From positions 6,639,222 through 6,703,221 of the forward strand of contig JARFJB010000821.1 of assembly GCA_036346205.1 (NCBI GenBank): a stretch of 64,000 bases of DNA. The letters run 5' to 3'. Shown piece by piece: positions 10,756-21,313 of the stretch. Source of the stretch: Vesta saturnalis. Lineage: Eukaryota > Arthropoda > Insecta > Coleoptera > Lampyridae. The notes under the pieces are model-generated. The model did no database searches. It had not been told where the DNA came from and saw only the letters and a list, made by a program, of their open reading frames with translations. Position 1 is the stretch's first letter, and each line of letters begins with the position of its first letter. A program made the translations under genes and the position numbers.

Positions 10756-13374
10756 AGACCGCCTTGTCTTGGCCAACTAAAGCTATTATTATATCAAAGT
10801 CACAGCAAATTGACAAGAATTAAACTACGTCTAATAAAAATTTGGTGTTCCTATACAATATTATTTAAAAGTTTGTTTATAGTTTACGCGGCCTACTACT
10901 AAACATTGATTAGACATTCCAAGACAAAGCGCTAGATGGCGGTATTTATTAATTTAAGTAGTGTTTAATGGAGTGGGTTTTATTTAAAAAAAACATGTTA
11001 AATGTAATATATTTTACCTACTATATCTGTGTAAAATTAATAAACTAGTTTAAGGTAAGGGATAAATAAGCGGAAATCGAAGCAGCAGTTTTATACATCC
11101 GAACAATATTGGAATACTGTTTGTATTGTGACGGAAGGCAGTTTGAACGTTTATCGAGGCTTTAAATACCCAATATTTTTGGGTTTAAAATCGGATTTTT
11201 GAGTTTATTTGAATTTTACGGGGTGAGCCACGGTAAGATTAAACTTTAATTTCGCTATTAACTCTAAAACTAACAACAAATCTTATCATTTTTAGCAAAT
11301 TTAATTCACTTTTTGATTTTGATGTAATAAATACCTACATCACTGCAATTAAAATTTTGAAGAAAAAGTCTAAAAATCCTACTTTTTATTCTTAACACCC
11401 CTTAGCAATGGTGATATACATTGAAAATCACTGTTGGTCCTTAATTCGATTAACAACTATCTCTCTAATACTAGACCTACTTTCGAAATAGATGTCAAAA
11501 ATATACCGTGTGATTTAAATTTTCGGAGTAAAATGAAAAAAAAACTGATACTATAACAAATTGTGCCCTCTAGCACTTTTCTTAGGAACTATCGTGTAAC
11601 AATGGGAACGGCAATTTAAAATACCTACATTTGTCTTTCAAACAAGCTTTATTTTTGCTAAAATGGAATAAGTAGTTTAGAATTTACAGAAATTTTAATG
11701 ATTACACTTTCAATGGCTTCCCCCGCTCTTACTATGGTCAGTACGCCAATGAACCTTAAACCAAAATCATGTAGAATTGTCAAGACTTCCTAACTATGTA
11801 AGCAACGGTATATCATTATATAGGAGTTTTGGAAGAAATTTAGAATTTTATTATTTAATTCTTAATTGCGCCCCATAGCGGTGAAATACGGACCTTCCAG
11901 CAGACCGGTCCTGAGATACAGCGGCTTACCTCTCTTATTTGCACACCCGGTACATATGTAGGTATAGACTTTTTCTTCACTATCACTAAATCTATTTATT
12001 ACATCGTTTTACAACCTTTGAGAAAGTTTCGCCAAAATCGGCCATGGTATCTGTGTGTGAATATATGTTAGTATCCACGATAACTCCAGAACCATAAACT
12101 ATTCTATGCAATTTTTTGATACAAGGCGTAATTTGGAGGCAAAATATTCCTATGGTGGAATTTAAGTGTTTGTTATGTCTGAATAACGATTAATTTTCTA
12201 AGAAAATGTGAAGAATACTTTTTAAAGATTATTTAATTTTACATAACGAAGCCAAAATGCATAAAAAATGAATTAAATAAGATTGAAAATGCTTAAACTA
12301 TGTTATCGATATTCTTACGGGCGGCTTTGTAATTTTCATTTTTAGGTTAGCATCTACAGGGCGTTTCGAAAAAGGTGGCCCTGTTGCTAGGATAGGTAGA
12401 ACACTTAAAAATAAGTGGGCTTTGCTTATTAAAAAATTTTCGATACAGCATACGTATTCAAGATAACCTAAACGTTTTTTATACACATTTTTTACGATTA
12501 TGTCGAAACTACTGGCAACATTGTAATGACGTCAAAGTGTAAATGATCTATTGTTATAGTGACCTCACCATTTAAGGGGGTTCGGATGGCTCTATCCTAC
12601 TAATGTTAATTATTGAAGTTTATGTACTATTTTCTCAGAATTTTTTTTTGTTTTTACCTACACATTGGCCCGGTTTTTTATTTTAGGAAAATGTATGGTT
12701 TTTTGGATTTTTTTAATGTCCAAACAAAGTAAGTTTTTTTTTCCAAAAGCTGTAATAAAAATATTTTAAGTATTTTGCCAAAATTAAATTAAATTGTGCA
12801 CCTATCAGGTAAAAAAAGAATTGTGAAGATCTCTTTAGTGGTTCCTAAGAAAAAGGTACCTACATAAGTGGCGAAAATCAAAACTTTCGGGAAATTGCAT
12901 TTAAAGTTAAAGCCTAGGCTAAAAAAAAACATAAACCTACTTCAGTGCATTCTAGCCCCATATGCTGGGTGGCAGCTGACAGCTCACAAAACAAGTTAAT
13001 ACCAACCTCAGAAAACAACTATAACAGAGATGTACACTCAATAATATATCAAAGTTATACACTCAGTAATGTATAACAACGACGGCTTGTCGCGACAGAA
13101 CCACTAAAAAAGTGATGTAGATATTGTTAGACTCAAGGGATTTGAATGAAATTTGTTTTAAATTAAATGTGAATAAATTTATGACAAATTTCAGCCAAAA
13201 ATTAAAATTTGAAAATTTTTACCCTGGGGGGTCACCCGACTAGAGAAAAGTCATTACATCGACTTAGAAACATGTACCTGAATACCTATAGACATTTGTT
13301 TTGAAAAAATAGAAATTAACTAAATACTATTGTGAGAATCCATTCTATTTTTAAATTCAAAATAAAACACGGCT
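10756..13374. other. No gene; scattered transposon-end motifs
   Basis: The first 55 bp match 4590-4637 in inverted orientation. Phrases such as ACGGGGTGAGCCACGG (11219), GCACACCCGGTA (11942) and ACAGGGCGTTTCG (12356) resemble ends of Tc1/mariner-type non-autonomous elements, but I could not pair them into elements. The block near 12527-12570 resembles 3575-3615 loosely. No coding sequence is supported. Confidence 0.4.
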
Positions 13375-14275
13375 TCTAGCGATATTATGAAAATTTCCCA
13401 AATTATTCGGTTCAGAGGCGTACCAAGGCTGTACGCTCATGCATGACGCGATTTTCTCTATAATTGTCTATAATTGTAACATATAAAACAGTTTCATTTC
13501 TCGCAAATGGATGAGAAACATCCGGGGACGTATCAAACGTTACAATAATATCAAACCATTCTGTAGGTTATTCGACAGTTTGCAACAATCCAAACTAAAC
13601 CCGGCTTCTAGCGATAATATGAGAATGTCACAAACGATTCGGTACAGGGTCGTACCAAGCGTTACGCTAATGCGTGGCACGCGATTTTCACAAAACTGTA
13701 ACAGATTGCTGCCATTGTGTTCTATAGTTATGAATAATACAAACTTTTCAACAATACTATAAAAATTTTATCTCTCGAAAATGATTGGAAAACATTCAGG
13801 GGCGCACCAAACTTTATACTAAAATAACACCATTCTTGATATGAATCTTTCTTAGAATATAAATGGTTGCTGTAATTGTGTTTTATAAATAACACAGTGA
13901 AAATTTCATCTCTCGTAAATGATTAGGAAACATCCAGCGGCGTACCAAACTTTATACTAAAATCACACTAACCTTTTCATGCAATTCTCCCACAACTGCA
14001 GATGGTTGGCGAAATTAAAAATTATAATATAGATCACGTTTCTAACAATTTTGTGAAAATGACATTTTTCGTAAATGATTGGGAAACATGCAGGGGAGTG
14101 GCAAACGTTACATCAAAAGTGTACAGTCGTTTACATGCAATTCTCTCGAAACTGCAGACGGTTGTTGGAATACTGCTTTACAATTATAATATAAAACACC
14201 GTTTCCAATAACACGGTGAAAATTCCATCTTTTGCAAATGATGGGGAGACATACTGGGCGTACCAAAGTTTGTAC
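13375..14275. repeat. Diverged tandem array (~125-160-bp unit)
   Basis: A unit containing TTTCATCTCTCG(C/T)AAATGAT, then GGGAAACAT(C/G)CAGGGG and CGTACCAAAC(G/T)TTA recurs at roughly 13495, 13780, 13905, 14060 and 14225, with partial units at 13385 and 13620. Copies differ by many substitutions and indels, so it is an old satellite-like array. Short open frames inside it (13511-13762, 14002-14211) are readings of the repeat. Confidence 0.6.
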
Positions 14276-15040
14276 TAAAATCATAAGTGGTGTGAAATAA
14301 TACACAAACACAAATTGGAAGTAAAGTATTATAAAAAAATAAATTCTATAAAGAGACAAAAATCAATTAGTTCAATCATATTATGGTACACATTCATTGA
14401 ACACTGCTTTAAGCCGTTTTCGAATAATCCACCTAGGGGACGAGGGTGTCTTAACTTCTAAGCCGTTAGGTGTCGATTAGCGTAACAAATTAGAACGACG
14501 GTACATTACACAACAGAATATATACATTTAATCTCTTTCTAATTTTAACTATATATGTTAAATCAATGCAATGTTGTGATGACTAAACATATTTAATTGG
14601 TAATGAAGTTATGTCAAGGTCTAGGAAAAACACTTCTAAATGAACAAGACAACTTATACATTCCGCAAACTCACAATGGAGTTTAACAGGCTTAATTAAA
14701 TTTTTTTTAACCGAATAACTATTTGATTCAGTGATGTTTTTAAGTGGTTAATTCTTCTTACAAATCGTTTACCTTTAACCACTAGAGCCTTACCATACTG
14801 TTGATGTGGATGATGATTTGAAAGTTTATGAAGATATCTTAAACGAAAGAGAAAATGATTTGTTTTGGGAACTAACATGTCTTAAAATGATAAACCTCCA
14901 TCAGTTTCCAGCACCATTTACAAAATCTTGAAATTAATTTAGTGCTTTTTCTACGTCTTGCAATAACTAAAGTATCATCAACATATCCATACTAAAGATT
15001 TTTCGGATGCATTTCATAAAGCTAAATGTTTCAAAATATT
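14276..15040. other. No gene seen
   Basis: The stretch is AT-rich with short open frames on the minus strand (14108-14359, 14696-14878) that match nothing I recognise. No repeat partner was noticed inside the window. Confidence 0.45.
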
Positions 15041-15044
15041 TAAA

Positions 15045-15245
15045 ATACTTACCTTTTTTGGTTTTTTTATGGTGTATTTTTGTTTTTATGTTTACACAAA
15101 TCTATACGTTTCGGTAACACATACAGTTATCGTCCTCAGTAGTAACAAAATATTTACAATTGTTTAAGATGTTCAAACAAATTTTTGAAATATAAGTGAA
15201 AATGCAAACGTAAGCCTGCTATTAATATAACAGTTTGATAAACGT
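15045..15245 (-). repeat. Dispersed SINE-like repeat, copy 2
   Basis: On the minus strand the segment reads GAGGACGATAACTGTATG, then GTTACCGAAACGTATAGAT and ends with a block like CACCATAAAAAAACC. This matches, in the same order, the insertion at 63289-63579. The short hairpin GATAAC...GTTA(T/C)C just before CGAAACG is the most conserved part. No coding capacity. Confidence 0.5.
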
Positions 15246-15557
15246 ATAAAACTAACTATGGAATACCATTTTAGTAAAGAATAACTAGATCGTTAATAAA
15301 TTAAAATTTGTTAAACTGCCTTGATGATGATAAATCAGAACACCCTCTAATGTTCTAAGGCTAACGGTAAAAAATGTCATAATGAAAGAGCAAATTTAAC
15401 AAAATTTAAACAAATTATGATGTAAGTGTAAAGTTTTTTTTAATTAATAATTGCGAATTTACAATCTACTTCAAACACACAAAGTAATAAGTAAATAGGG
15501 CAAAAGAATTTGATTTGAATCAGGTACCATCCACTAATGGTTCTCTGGCATTCATTC

Positions 15558-15941
15558 AGGAAGATCTTCTGGCCACAGTTTCTTCAATCTTCTCTCTGCT
15601 GGCTGCTGTGTGAATAGTTCGCCTATGAGCGGATTCTGCAATATCTTTTTTTATATTTGGTAGCAATGGGTTTGAATACTTCGTTGATGAATGGTATTCT
15701 CATATCATTGTGTAGAGTTTGATTAGATATGTACCATGGCGCGTTAGCTGACATGCGAAGAGTTTTTGATTGAAACGTTTGAAGAATCTTAGTGTTCGAT
15801 GGCTTACTACATCTCCGCAGTTCAATTTCGTAAGTCCATATCGGTTTCATTATGGTTTTGTAGATGAGTAGCTTGTTTTTAATTTAATCGTTTTCTTTTG
15901 GCGTTATGTGTGCTCGACAACTTAGTGTGTATTCCTAGGTA
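15558..15941 (-). pseudogene. Jockey ORF2, C-terminal part (downstream of the pogo insertion)
   Basis: The minus strand resumes at the insertion point with YLGIHTKLSS, continues through a region with a stop and a deletion, and then the open stretch 15850-15623 beginning MKPIWTYEIELRRCS with APWYISNQTLHNDM. A frameshift follows, then LFTQQPAERRLKKLWPEDLPE and a stop near 15558. This is the typical tail of Jockey-like polymerases. It joins in frame to the upstream part across the pogo element. Confidence 0.75.
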
Positions 15942-16119
15942 CCGTAAACGGGGGTTACTTGAATCAGTTTCCAGATTTGAAGTTAACCTGTGCAAACCTA
16001 ATTAATATATTGTAATATTTGCTATACTTATTCTTTGGTCTTAGTCTGTGGTACACATTGCGCTATTCAAATTAAACTTTTTTGTTAAACGTGTAAGATA
16101 AAAAAAAATAAAAAATGTG

Positions 16120-16158
16120 TATTTCAAGTTACCCCATGGTATGGGGTAACTTGAAATA
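16120..16158. repeat. Perfect 18-bp palindrome inside the pogo element
   Basis: The arms 16120-16137 and 16141-16158 are perfect inverted copies with a GGT loop. Each arm contains TTTCAAGTTACCCC, the same word found at both transposon ends. Related single copies occur at about 15951-15963, 16211, 18370, 18783 and 18801. These are plausible transposase-binding sites, by analogy with subterminal repeats of other DNA transposons. Confidence 0.75.
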
Positions 16159-16379
16159 GACTATTGAAACCTGTTATAAAACGTGATTATTTTAAGTTAG
16201 AATAGTGTGTGGGTACTTGAAATAAAAAATTAAGTTTTTAAAAATATCTGTAATCAATTTAACGCATAAGAAATAATAATAGTCTTGAAAATTAAGCATC
16301 TCTTAAGAAAAACAAATCTCAAAGTAAATCTGACACAAATTAAACTTCTATATCTGTAATGGGAAACAAAAGCGGCCTC

Positions 16380-18227
16380 TCCTTACAAACACATCACTTT
16401 ACAGATGTATTCTTGTACAGGAAAAAAGTAAATGTTTGCTGCCTTTGATGATTTTATCATGAACCTCGCTTGATAATGTTGACCATCATCTTGTAAAATT
16501 TGAGCAACAAACTTTATGGTCGATTCTCTTTTTGTCCCTTAGTCGTATCTGTGAGACACAACAATGAACTCGTCCTTCTTCAGGTTTAGGAGATTGGATG
16601 TAACCCTTTTATATTTTTTTGGTTTCTCAGGATCAATCTCAAGTTCTGATTCAGAGCTGCTAACGTTGAGATCGCTGCTCACGTCGTTAATGGAATAATC
16701 AGTGTCATCTTCAGTCGTGCTCTCATGAATTATCGATCCGTTTTTCTTTGGCTTATTTTTCATTATTTTCTTCCTCTTTGGCTCTATTTACTCTGGCTCG
16801 TTAGCTAAATATTCTTCTTCTTCTACCGGCATTTTCTTTGCTACTTTCATTCTTTTTGTAGCAATCTTTTTCTTTGATGTTCCAGAAGTACCAGGCCTTA
16901 ACAAAAGGTCCGCAACATCATCTTAGCACACACTTTTTCCAGGTTTTACACTAAGGTGTTTGTTTCTTGGGGTTTTTGCTCCAATCATCCTTGGCTGCCC
17001 TGGCTTTGAGAGTAAGGGTGCTCTCGTTTCGGATTTTCTGAATTCTTCAAGAAAATCATTTAATGAATCTGCCCACGACGAGTTAGCATCACCTGCAGAA
17101 CACTGATATTGTGTTTAGATCGCAGGTAGTTGCTTAAGAACCTTTTCTGCATTTACTGGATAAATCCCAGTTCACTCGAATTTAGCAATGAGATTTTTCT
17201 CATAATTTCCACCGGTATTTAATTCCATTAAGCATTGTTTCAATAACCTAGTAAAACAATCCTTCTGAACAGGTCCTCTGATTTCCAACTGTCAAGTTTG
17301 GCCCTCCATTTTCTCTTTACGAGATCGGAAAAAGGCAGCACCCAGTGGCTGACAACAGTGGATGCTGTTCGGCGGAAGTGAAACAAAACGAATGTTGTGT
17401 TTCTTGCAGTCTTGGATGATTTTCACAGATATGTGGCTACTTAGATTATCCCCTAGCAAAAGTTTTGGGGCATCAGCATCAAATTTCTTAAAGTACGGCA
17501 AAGCAATGCTGTAAAACTAACCTTCAAAGACTGTTAGATTAAACCACCCATTCTTAGACCGGTTGTAGCTTGTGCCATCTGGACCACCCTCTGTCCATGT
17601 GCCATACGGGTGTTCTACCCGGTAACATACATAGGGTGGTAAAAGCGTCCCTGATGCTGAACCACAGAACATAACTGAAGTGCTCGATTTTGAATGGTCA
17701 TTAATCCGATCTGGATGTTTGATTCCTCTTCTGGTTATGACTTTTTGTATCTGGGTCGTCAGTCATATTAGTCTCATCATAGTTGAAAATTACTTCAGGG
17801 GACACCCCTTCCAAAGATAGGTTCAATTCGTCAAAGTATGTATTTCTTCACGTCCAACAGCGGCTCTCGCTCTTTTAATGTTCTGACAGAGACGTTCCGA
17901 CAGAACATTTTTGTGTTTATTTAAAAATTGTCTGGCCAAATCAATACCAGGCATATTTGATTTGAATCTTTTTTCGACAATGCCTCGGCGATCTAAAAAC
18001 CCTTTCACAATAACGCGTACATCATACTGCGTTAACGGAAAACCTCAATCACTACATAATGTTAGACATTGTGCAAGGCACTTTTCATCGTCTTCACTAA
18101 ATGTTATAGGATGTCCCACAGTACCCACATGCATTCCTCTAACTTTCCTACTTAGGGTTGCAGCTGAATCATCAGAATAGTTTCTATAATTCCTTACACC
18201 AGGTAGTCTCTTGTAATTTCTAGGCAT
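16380..18227 (-). pseudogene. Pogo/Tigger transposase (CENP-B-like), broken
   Basis: The minus-strand start is MPRNYKRL at 18227, the usual opening of insect pogo transposases, though the DNA-binding region is shortened. Further motifs in order are a CENP-B-type helix-turn-helix region (about 18008-17823), NYDETN with the first catalytic aspartate (about 17755), LLLGDNLSSH with the second (about 17455), and CCQPLGAAFF (about 17350), where the third aspartate usually seen after QPL is glycine. An acidic, lysine-rich C-terminal tail is open from 16763 to 16539. Stops and frameshifts separate these parts. The lost third acid alone would abolish catalysis. Confidence 0.85.
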
Positions 18228-18824
18228 TTTTCTGAAAAAAAAAAGTAAATAACAGAACAAAATGGTGTTATATATGAGAAGCAAATAGTTGGAAAATGCA
18301 ATAGATTATATTCAATGACTTTCATATGGTGTAATGTTGTCAAACACACAAATTCTTTGTTGGCTACATGGTGTTTCAAATTACCCCACGTCTGACGTCA
18401 TGGAAAAAAAAGTTGACGAAAAGAAAATGTGAAGAATTGCCGCCAAATTTCCCACTCAATTCTGTGGAGTAATAGTTGAGGTTATGTAGTGAACTTGGTC
18501 AGACTGATTCAATTTATTGGTTCAGGCTACAGGTCAGAAGTTTTCAGACCTATATTTTTTGTACAAACTTTCAATTCATATTAATTCAAAAACACCGAAC
18601 GCGTTTCAATAGCTACGCTATCATCATCAGCGATCGACTACTACTACTTACCTATTCTTAAAAGGCCTTGTATCAATATAATCTTAACAGTTATCTAACG
18701 ATGCACCAAATCATTCACTGTATAGCACTGAATAGAGAACCGGTAAGTGATACCAACCCAAATACGAAAATATTACCAAACCATTTCAAGTTACCCCACC
18801 ATTTCAAGTAACCCCAGTTTACGG

Positions 18825-20921
18825 TACTTTACTTCTGTATTGGTTGGAATAAGCAGGTTGTTAATATGAAGTTGTGGACAGTTGATTCTTCGATTAGTAA
18901 AATTTACTTGGGTAGATTTAGTTGGGTTAACTGTAATTTTTCATTTCTTCAGCCAATTTTGCAATGTGGTTAGGTGATTCTGTACTTTTTTCTGAAGCTC
19001 GTACAGATTCTCTACGAGCTTCAGAAAAAGTACATAGACATGATGGCTGTGTCGTCAGCGAATGTGGCTGTGATTGTGTCGTTAGTTAGTGGGACATAGT
19101 TGGTGAACATTAGGTAGAGAAATGGTCCGAGAACACTACCCTGCGACACTCCCGATTTTACACAGTAATAGATAGTTCGTCATCAATTTTTACTTGGAAA
19201 TAACGCTCGCTCAAATAGGATTTCAGGATAAGGTATACTTGGTCAAGGAAGTAATTTTTTAGCTTATATAATAGTCCCAAATGCCAAACCTTACCGAAGG
19301 CTTGCTGAATGTTTAAAAATACTGAAACACATACCTTCTTACTTTCCAGACTTTAATTTTATTGACAATCCTGAGCACTGTTGAATGGTTATGACAGAAG
19401 TCGAATTGATGATTAGGGAGGAGTTCACTTAAGGAATTGTCTTCTAGAATTTTGTTGAGCAATAGTCTTTCAAAAAGTTTAGCCAATATAGGTAGCAGAC
19501 TTATGAGTCTGTATGAGTTTGTCTCCGTAGGGGATGCACTAGGTTTTGGAACCATTAGAATCTGGGCATATTTCCATTGTACTGGAAAAGCATAGGCGCA
19601 GCATACTGTTATAAATGTTCCTTCTTAGGATTACTGTTTGTCTTGGGAGTTTCTTCAGTACATCTACCATTATTAAGTCGTGCCCAGGAGCCTTGCGTGG
19701 ATTTAGAAGATTTATTCTCTAAGAATTTCTTTTTTTATAGTAAGTGCTTACATCGGTGGTGATAATTGGCATGGAGAATTTAGGAAGGTTTCTACCTTTT
19801 AGTTATTGTTAGTTATTGCAGGCAAGGAGAAAACACTTGACAGATATTCCGCAAATGTATCGGCTTTATCAAGATCTGATCGTGCCCAGGTTCTATCAAG
19901 TTTTCTAATTGGCGGTATAGTTACAGTATATATTTTCAATTGTTTAGTCGCCTTCCAGAGGGAGTGATAGTCAAGAGAAATATGTGATTGAAATGTTTCG
20001 TTTTTAGATGTACGAAGCTGTGTTATTCTATTCAATTGAGTTTTGCCCATGAGGTTTCGTGTACTTTGCCATCTTTGACGATCTCTTCTTTAATCTTGTA
20101 TAAGATCTTTGATATGTAGCGGAAAGTTATGACTGCTTGAATTCTCTTGAGTTACGATGGGGTGGAACTTCCAGGCAGCTTCTTGAATGAATTGTGTCGG
20201 ATATTGGACAGCTTCTTCTATATCATGGTTGGTTTTTAGACGAACATCTAATCTAATATTATCTTCGATATAAGTATGAAATTGTTCCCAATCTGTATTC
20301 TTGGTACACAGACGAAGTGGTGACTCTTTCCAAATAACACTGTGCTTAAAGTTACTATGATAGGGCTGTGGTCCGAGCTGAGATAAAAGCTAGGTTCTAT
20401 AGCACAATTTATATCCAAAATACCTTTCGTAACTGCGAAATCCAACAAGTCTGGAATTTTTTCAAGTCTGTTGGCTCTCCTGTCGTTCATATTGTTATGT
20501 TCTATGGCATTAGAACTACCTTTTGGGTTAGTAAGTCTGGAGCCCCAAGCTGTATTTTTTGCATTCCAGCCTCCAGCTGCTAGAAAATGCTGGAGTAAGT
20601 AATCGTTATATTCTTCAGGGGAAATTTCATGTTTGGGTGGGCTATATGTCGCAGCAACTTTCATGGGCCAGGGAAAGACTTCAAGCTTTATGATATTACT
20701 TTCAATTTTCTTTGTGGTATATGATTGCAGGTCATAGTGTTTCAAAGCATGCGCTGCACCATCAGGGTGGTTTGCATTGTATAATATGGTATTTTTATGA
20801 GCGTTCGTTCAGTTGAATGGCTTTCTGAAATTAGCAAAATGTCGAATTTTGTTCGTTTCTAGGAAACATGCAATTTATTGCCATTAGCATTCCACGCAGC
20901 TATTCTTAGTGATATAGCCAT
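18825..20921 (-). pseudogene. Jockey ORF2: endonuclease and reverse transcriptase (upstream of the pogo insertion)
   Basis: ORF2 begins with ATG at 20921 and the wording SLRIAAWNANGN, the start of the endonuclease domain. A stop and a shift follow, then an open stretch 20745-20248 with FPWPMKVAATYSPP, GGWNAKNTAWGS and SSDHSPI (catalytic Asp-His pair). A linker at 20050-19799 has the family phrase WKATKQLK and ADTFAEYLSSVF. The polymerase starts near 19555 with SYRLISLLPILAKLFE and runs through broken frames to EVK at 18827, where the pogo element interrupts. It normally nicks DNA and copies its own RNA at the nick. Many lesions show it is dead. Confidence 0.8.
18981..19034. repeat. Hairpin from an inverted duplication in the reverse transcriptase relic
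   Basis: The arm 18981-19003 and the arm 19013-19034 are inverted copies (TGTACTTTTT(T)CTGAAGCTCGTA) that differ by one T, with a 9-nt loop. The region should encode the segment following the polymerase catalytic box, and the duplication replaces normal sequence. This looks like a templated inverted duplication after the element died. Confidence 0.75.
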
Positions 20922-21060
20922 TATTGGGCTAATTTATTTATAACATTAGTAAGCATAGTGAGGATCATACTGTTTTGGTTTAACAATTGCGAAAACATGT
21001 TTTTAAATTCGTCGACGAAGTGACCAAGTTTGTCTGCTATGTCAGAGCTATTGTTATTAT
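20921..21060 (-). pseudogene. Jockey ORF1, C-terminal remnant
   Basis: The minus strand is open and reads IADKLGHFVDEFKNMFSQLL, then QNSMILTMLTNVINKLAQ and a stop at 20923-20921. This resembles the hydrophobic, coiled-coil-like C-terminus of Jockey gag-like proteins. Its TAA overlaps the ORF2 ATG by one base (TAATG, 20923-20919). The rest of ORF1 is absent: the inverted-repeat element at 21067 follows at once. Confidence 0.6.
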
Positions 21061-21066
21061 TTATTG

Positions 21067-21313
21067 TAAGTTTTTGTTATGAACGAATATTATTTAGAAT
21101 TTACATCAGTTCTGCATGCATAAAGACAAAGTTTACATCGATTGAGGCTTGTATCTTGATAGCTCAGTTAGTTAGAGCGCTACTCCAGCAAAGTACATGT
21201 CGTAGGTTCAAATCCTACTCGAGGTAAACTTTTTATTTATGTATTTAATAAAATTAATAATAATTTTTAATTACATATTTACCTTTGAACTTATTCGTTC
21301 ATAACAAAACTTA
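21067..21313. mobile_element. Inverted-repeat element enclosing a tRNA-like sequence
   Basis: The arms 21067-21089 and 21291-21313 are inverted copies of TAAGTTTT(T)GTTATGAACGAATA with one T indel. A second, inner inverted pair AAAGTTTAC (about 21128) and GTAAACTTT (about 21224) directly flanks a tRNA-shaped sequence. The whole unit is 247 bp and interrupts the remnant of Jockey ORF1. Target duplications are not obvious. It could be a non-autonomous DNA transposon that captured a tRNA, or a SINE-like sequence inside a foldback. Confidence 0.6.
21153..21226 (+). tRNA. tRNA-like sequence (anticodon position AGC), probably a pseudo-tRNA
   Basis: The cloverleaf spacing is complete: acceptor ATCTTGA pairs with TCGAGGT (two G-T wobbles), D stem GCTC/GAGC, anticodon stem CTACT/AGTAC with a C-C mismatch at its top, 5-nt variable loop, T stem GTAGG/CCTAC with loop TTCAAAT, and A as discriminator. 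The internal promoter boxes TAGCTCAGTTAGTTAGAGC and GGTTCAAATCC are intact. Against function: base 33 is C rather than T, the D loop lacks the GG pair, and the alanine identity pair G3-U70 is absent although the anticodon position reads AGC. It may still be transcribed by RNA polymerase III. Confidence 0.5.

Larger units (their letters stand above)
15942..18824 (-). mobile_element. Complete pogo/Tigger-type DNA transposon (2883 bp)
   Basis: The ends are inverted: CCGTAAACGGGGGTTACTTG on the left, and on the right, reverse complemented, CCGTAAACTGGGGTTACTTG, about 24 bp in all with one mismatch. TA flanks each end (15940-15941 and 18825-18826), the target duplication expected for pogo. The interior carries a broken pogo transposase on the minus strand and several subterminal copies of TTTCAAGTTACCCC. 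It is inserted in the reverse transcriptase frame of the Jockey-type element. Removing one TA plus the element restores the frame across the join. Confidence 0.9.
15431..21066 (-). mobile_element. Jockey-type non-LTR retrotransposon, interrupted
   Basis: Read on the minus strand, the element has the end of ORF1 (21060-20921), ORF2 with an apurinic-type endonuclease domain, then a reverse transcriptase, and a C-terminal tail ending near 15558. A run of eight T at about 15434-15441 would be an A-tail on the minus strand. A complete pogo element (15942-18824) sits inside the reverse transcriptase region. Multiple stops and shifts make it inactive. The 5' part of ORF1 is missing, replaced by the inverted-repeat element at 21067. 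Confidence 0.8.

Noticed and set aside
18045..18284. Upstream extension of the pogo transposase start beyond MPRNYKR
   Set aside because: The family starts at this methionine. The residues upstream are hydrophobic translation of non-coding AT-rich sequence.
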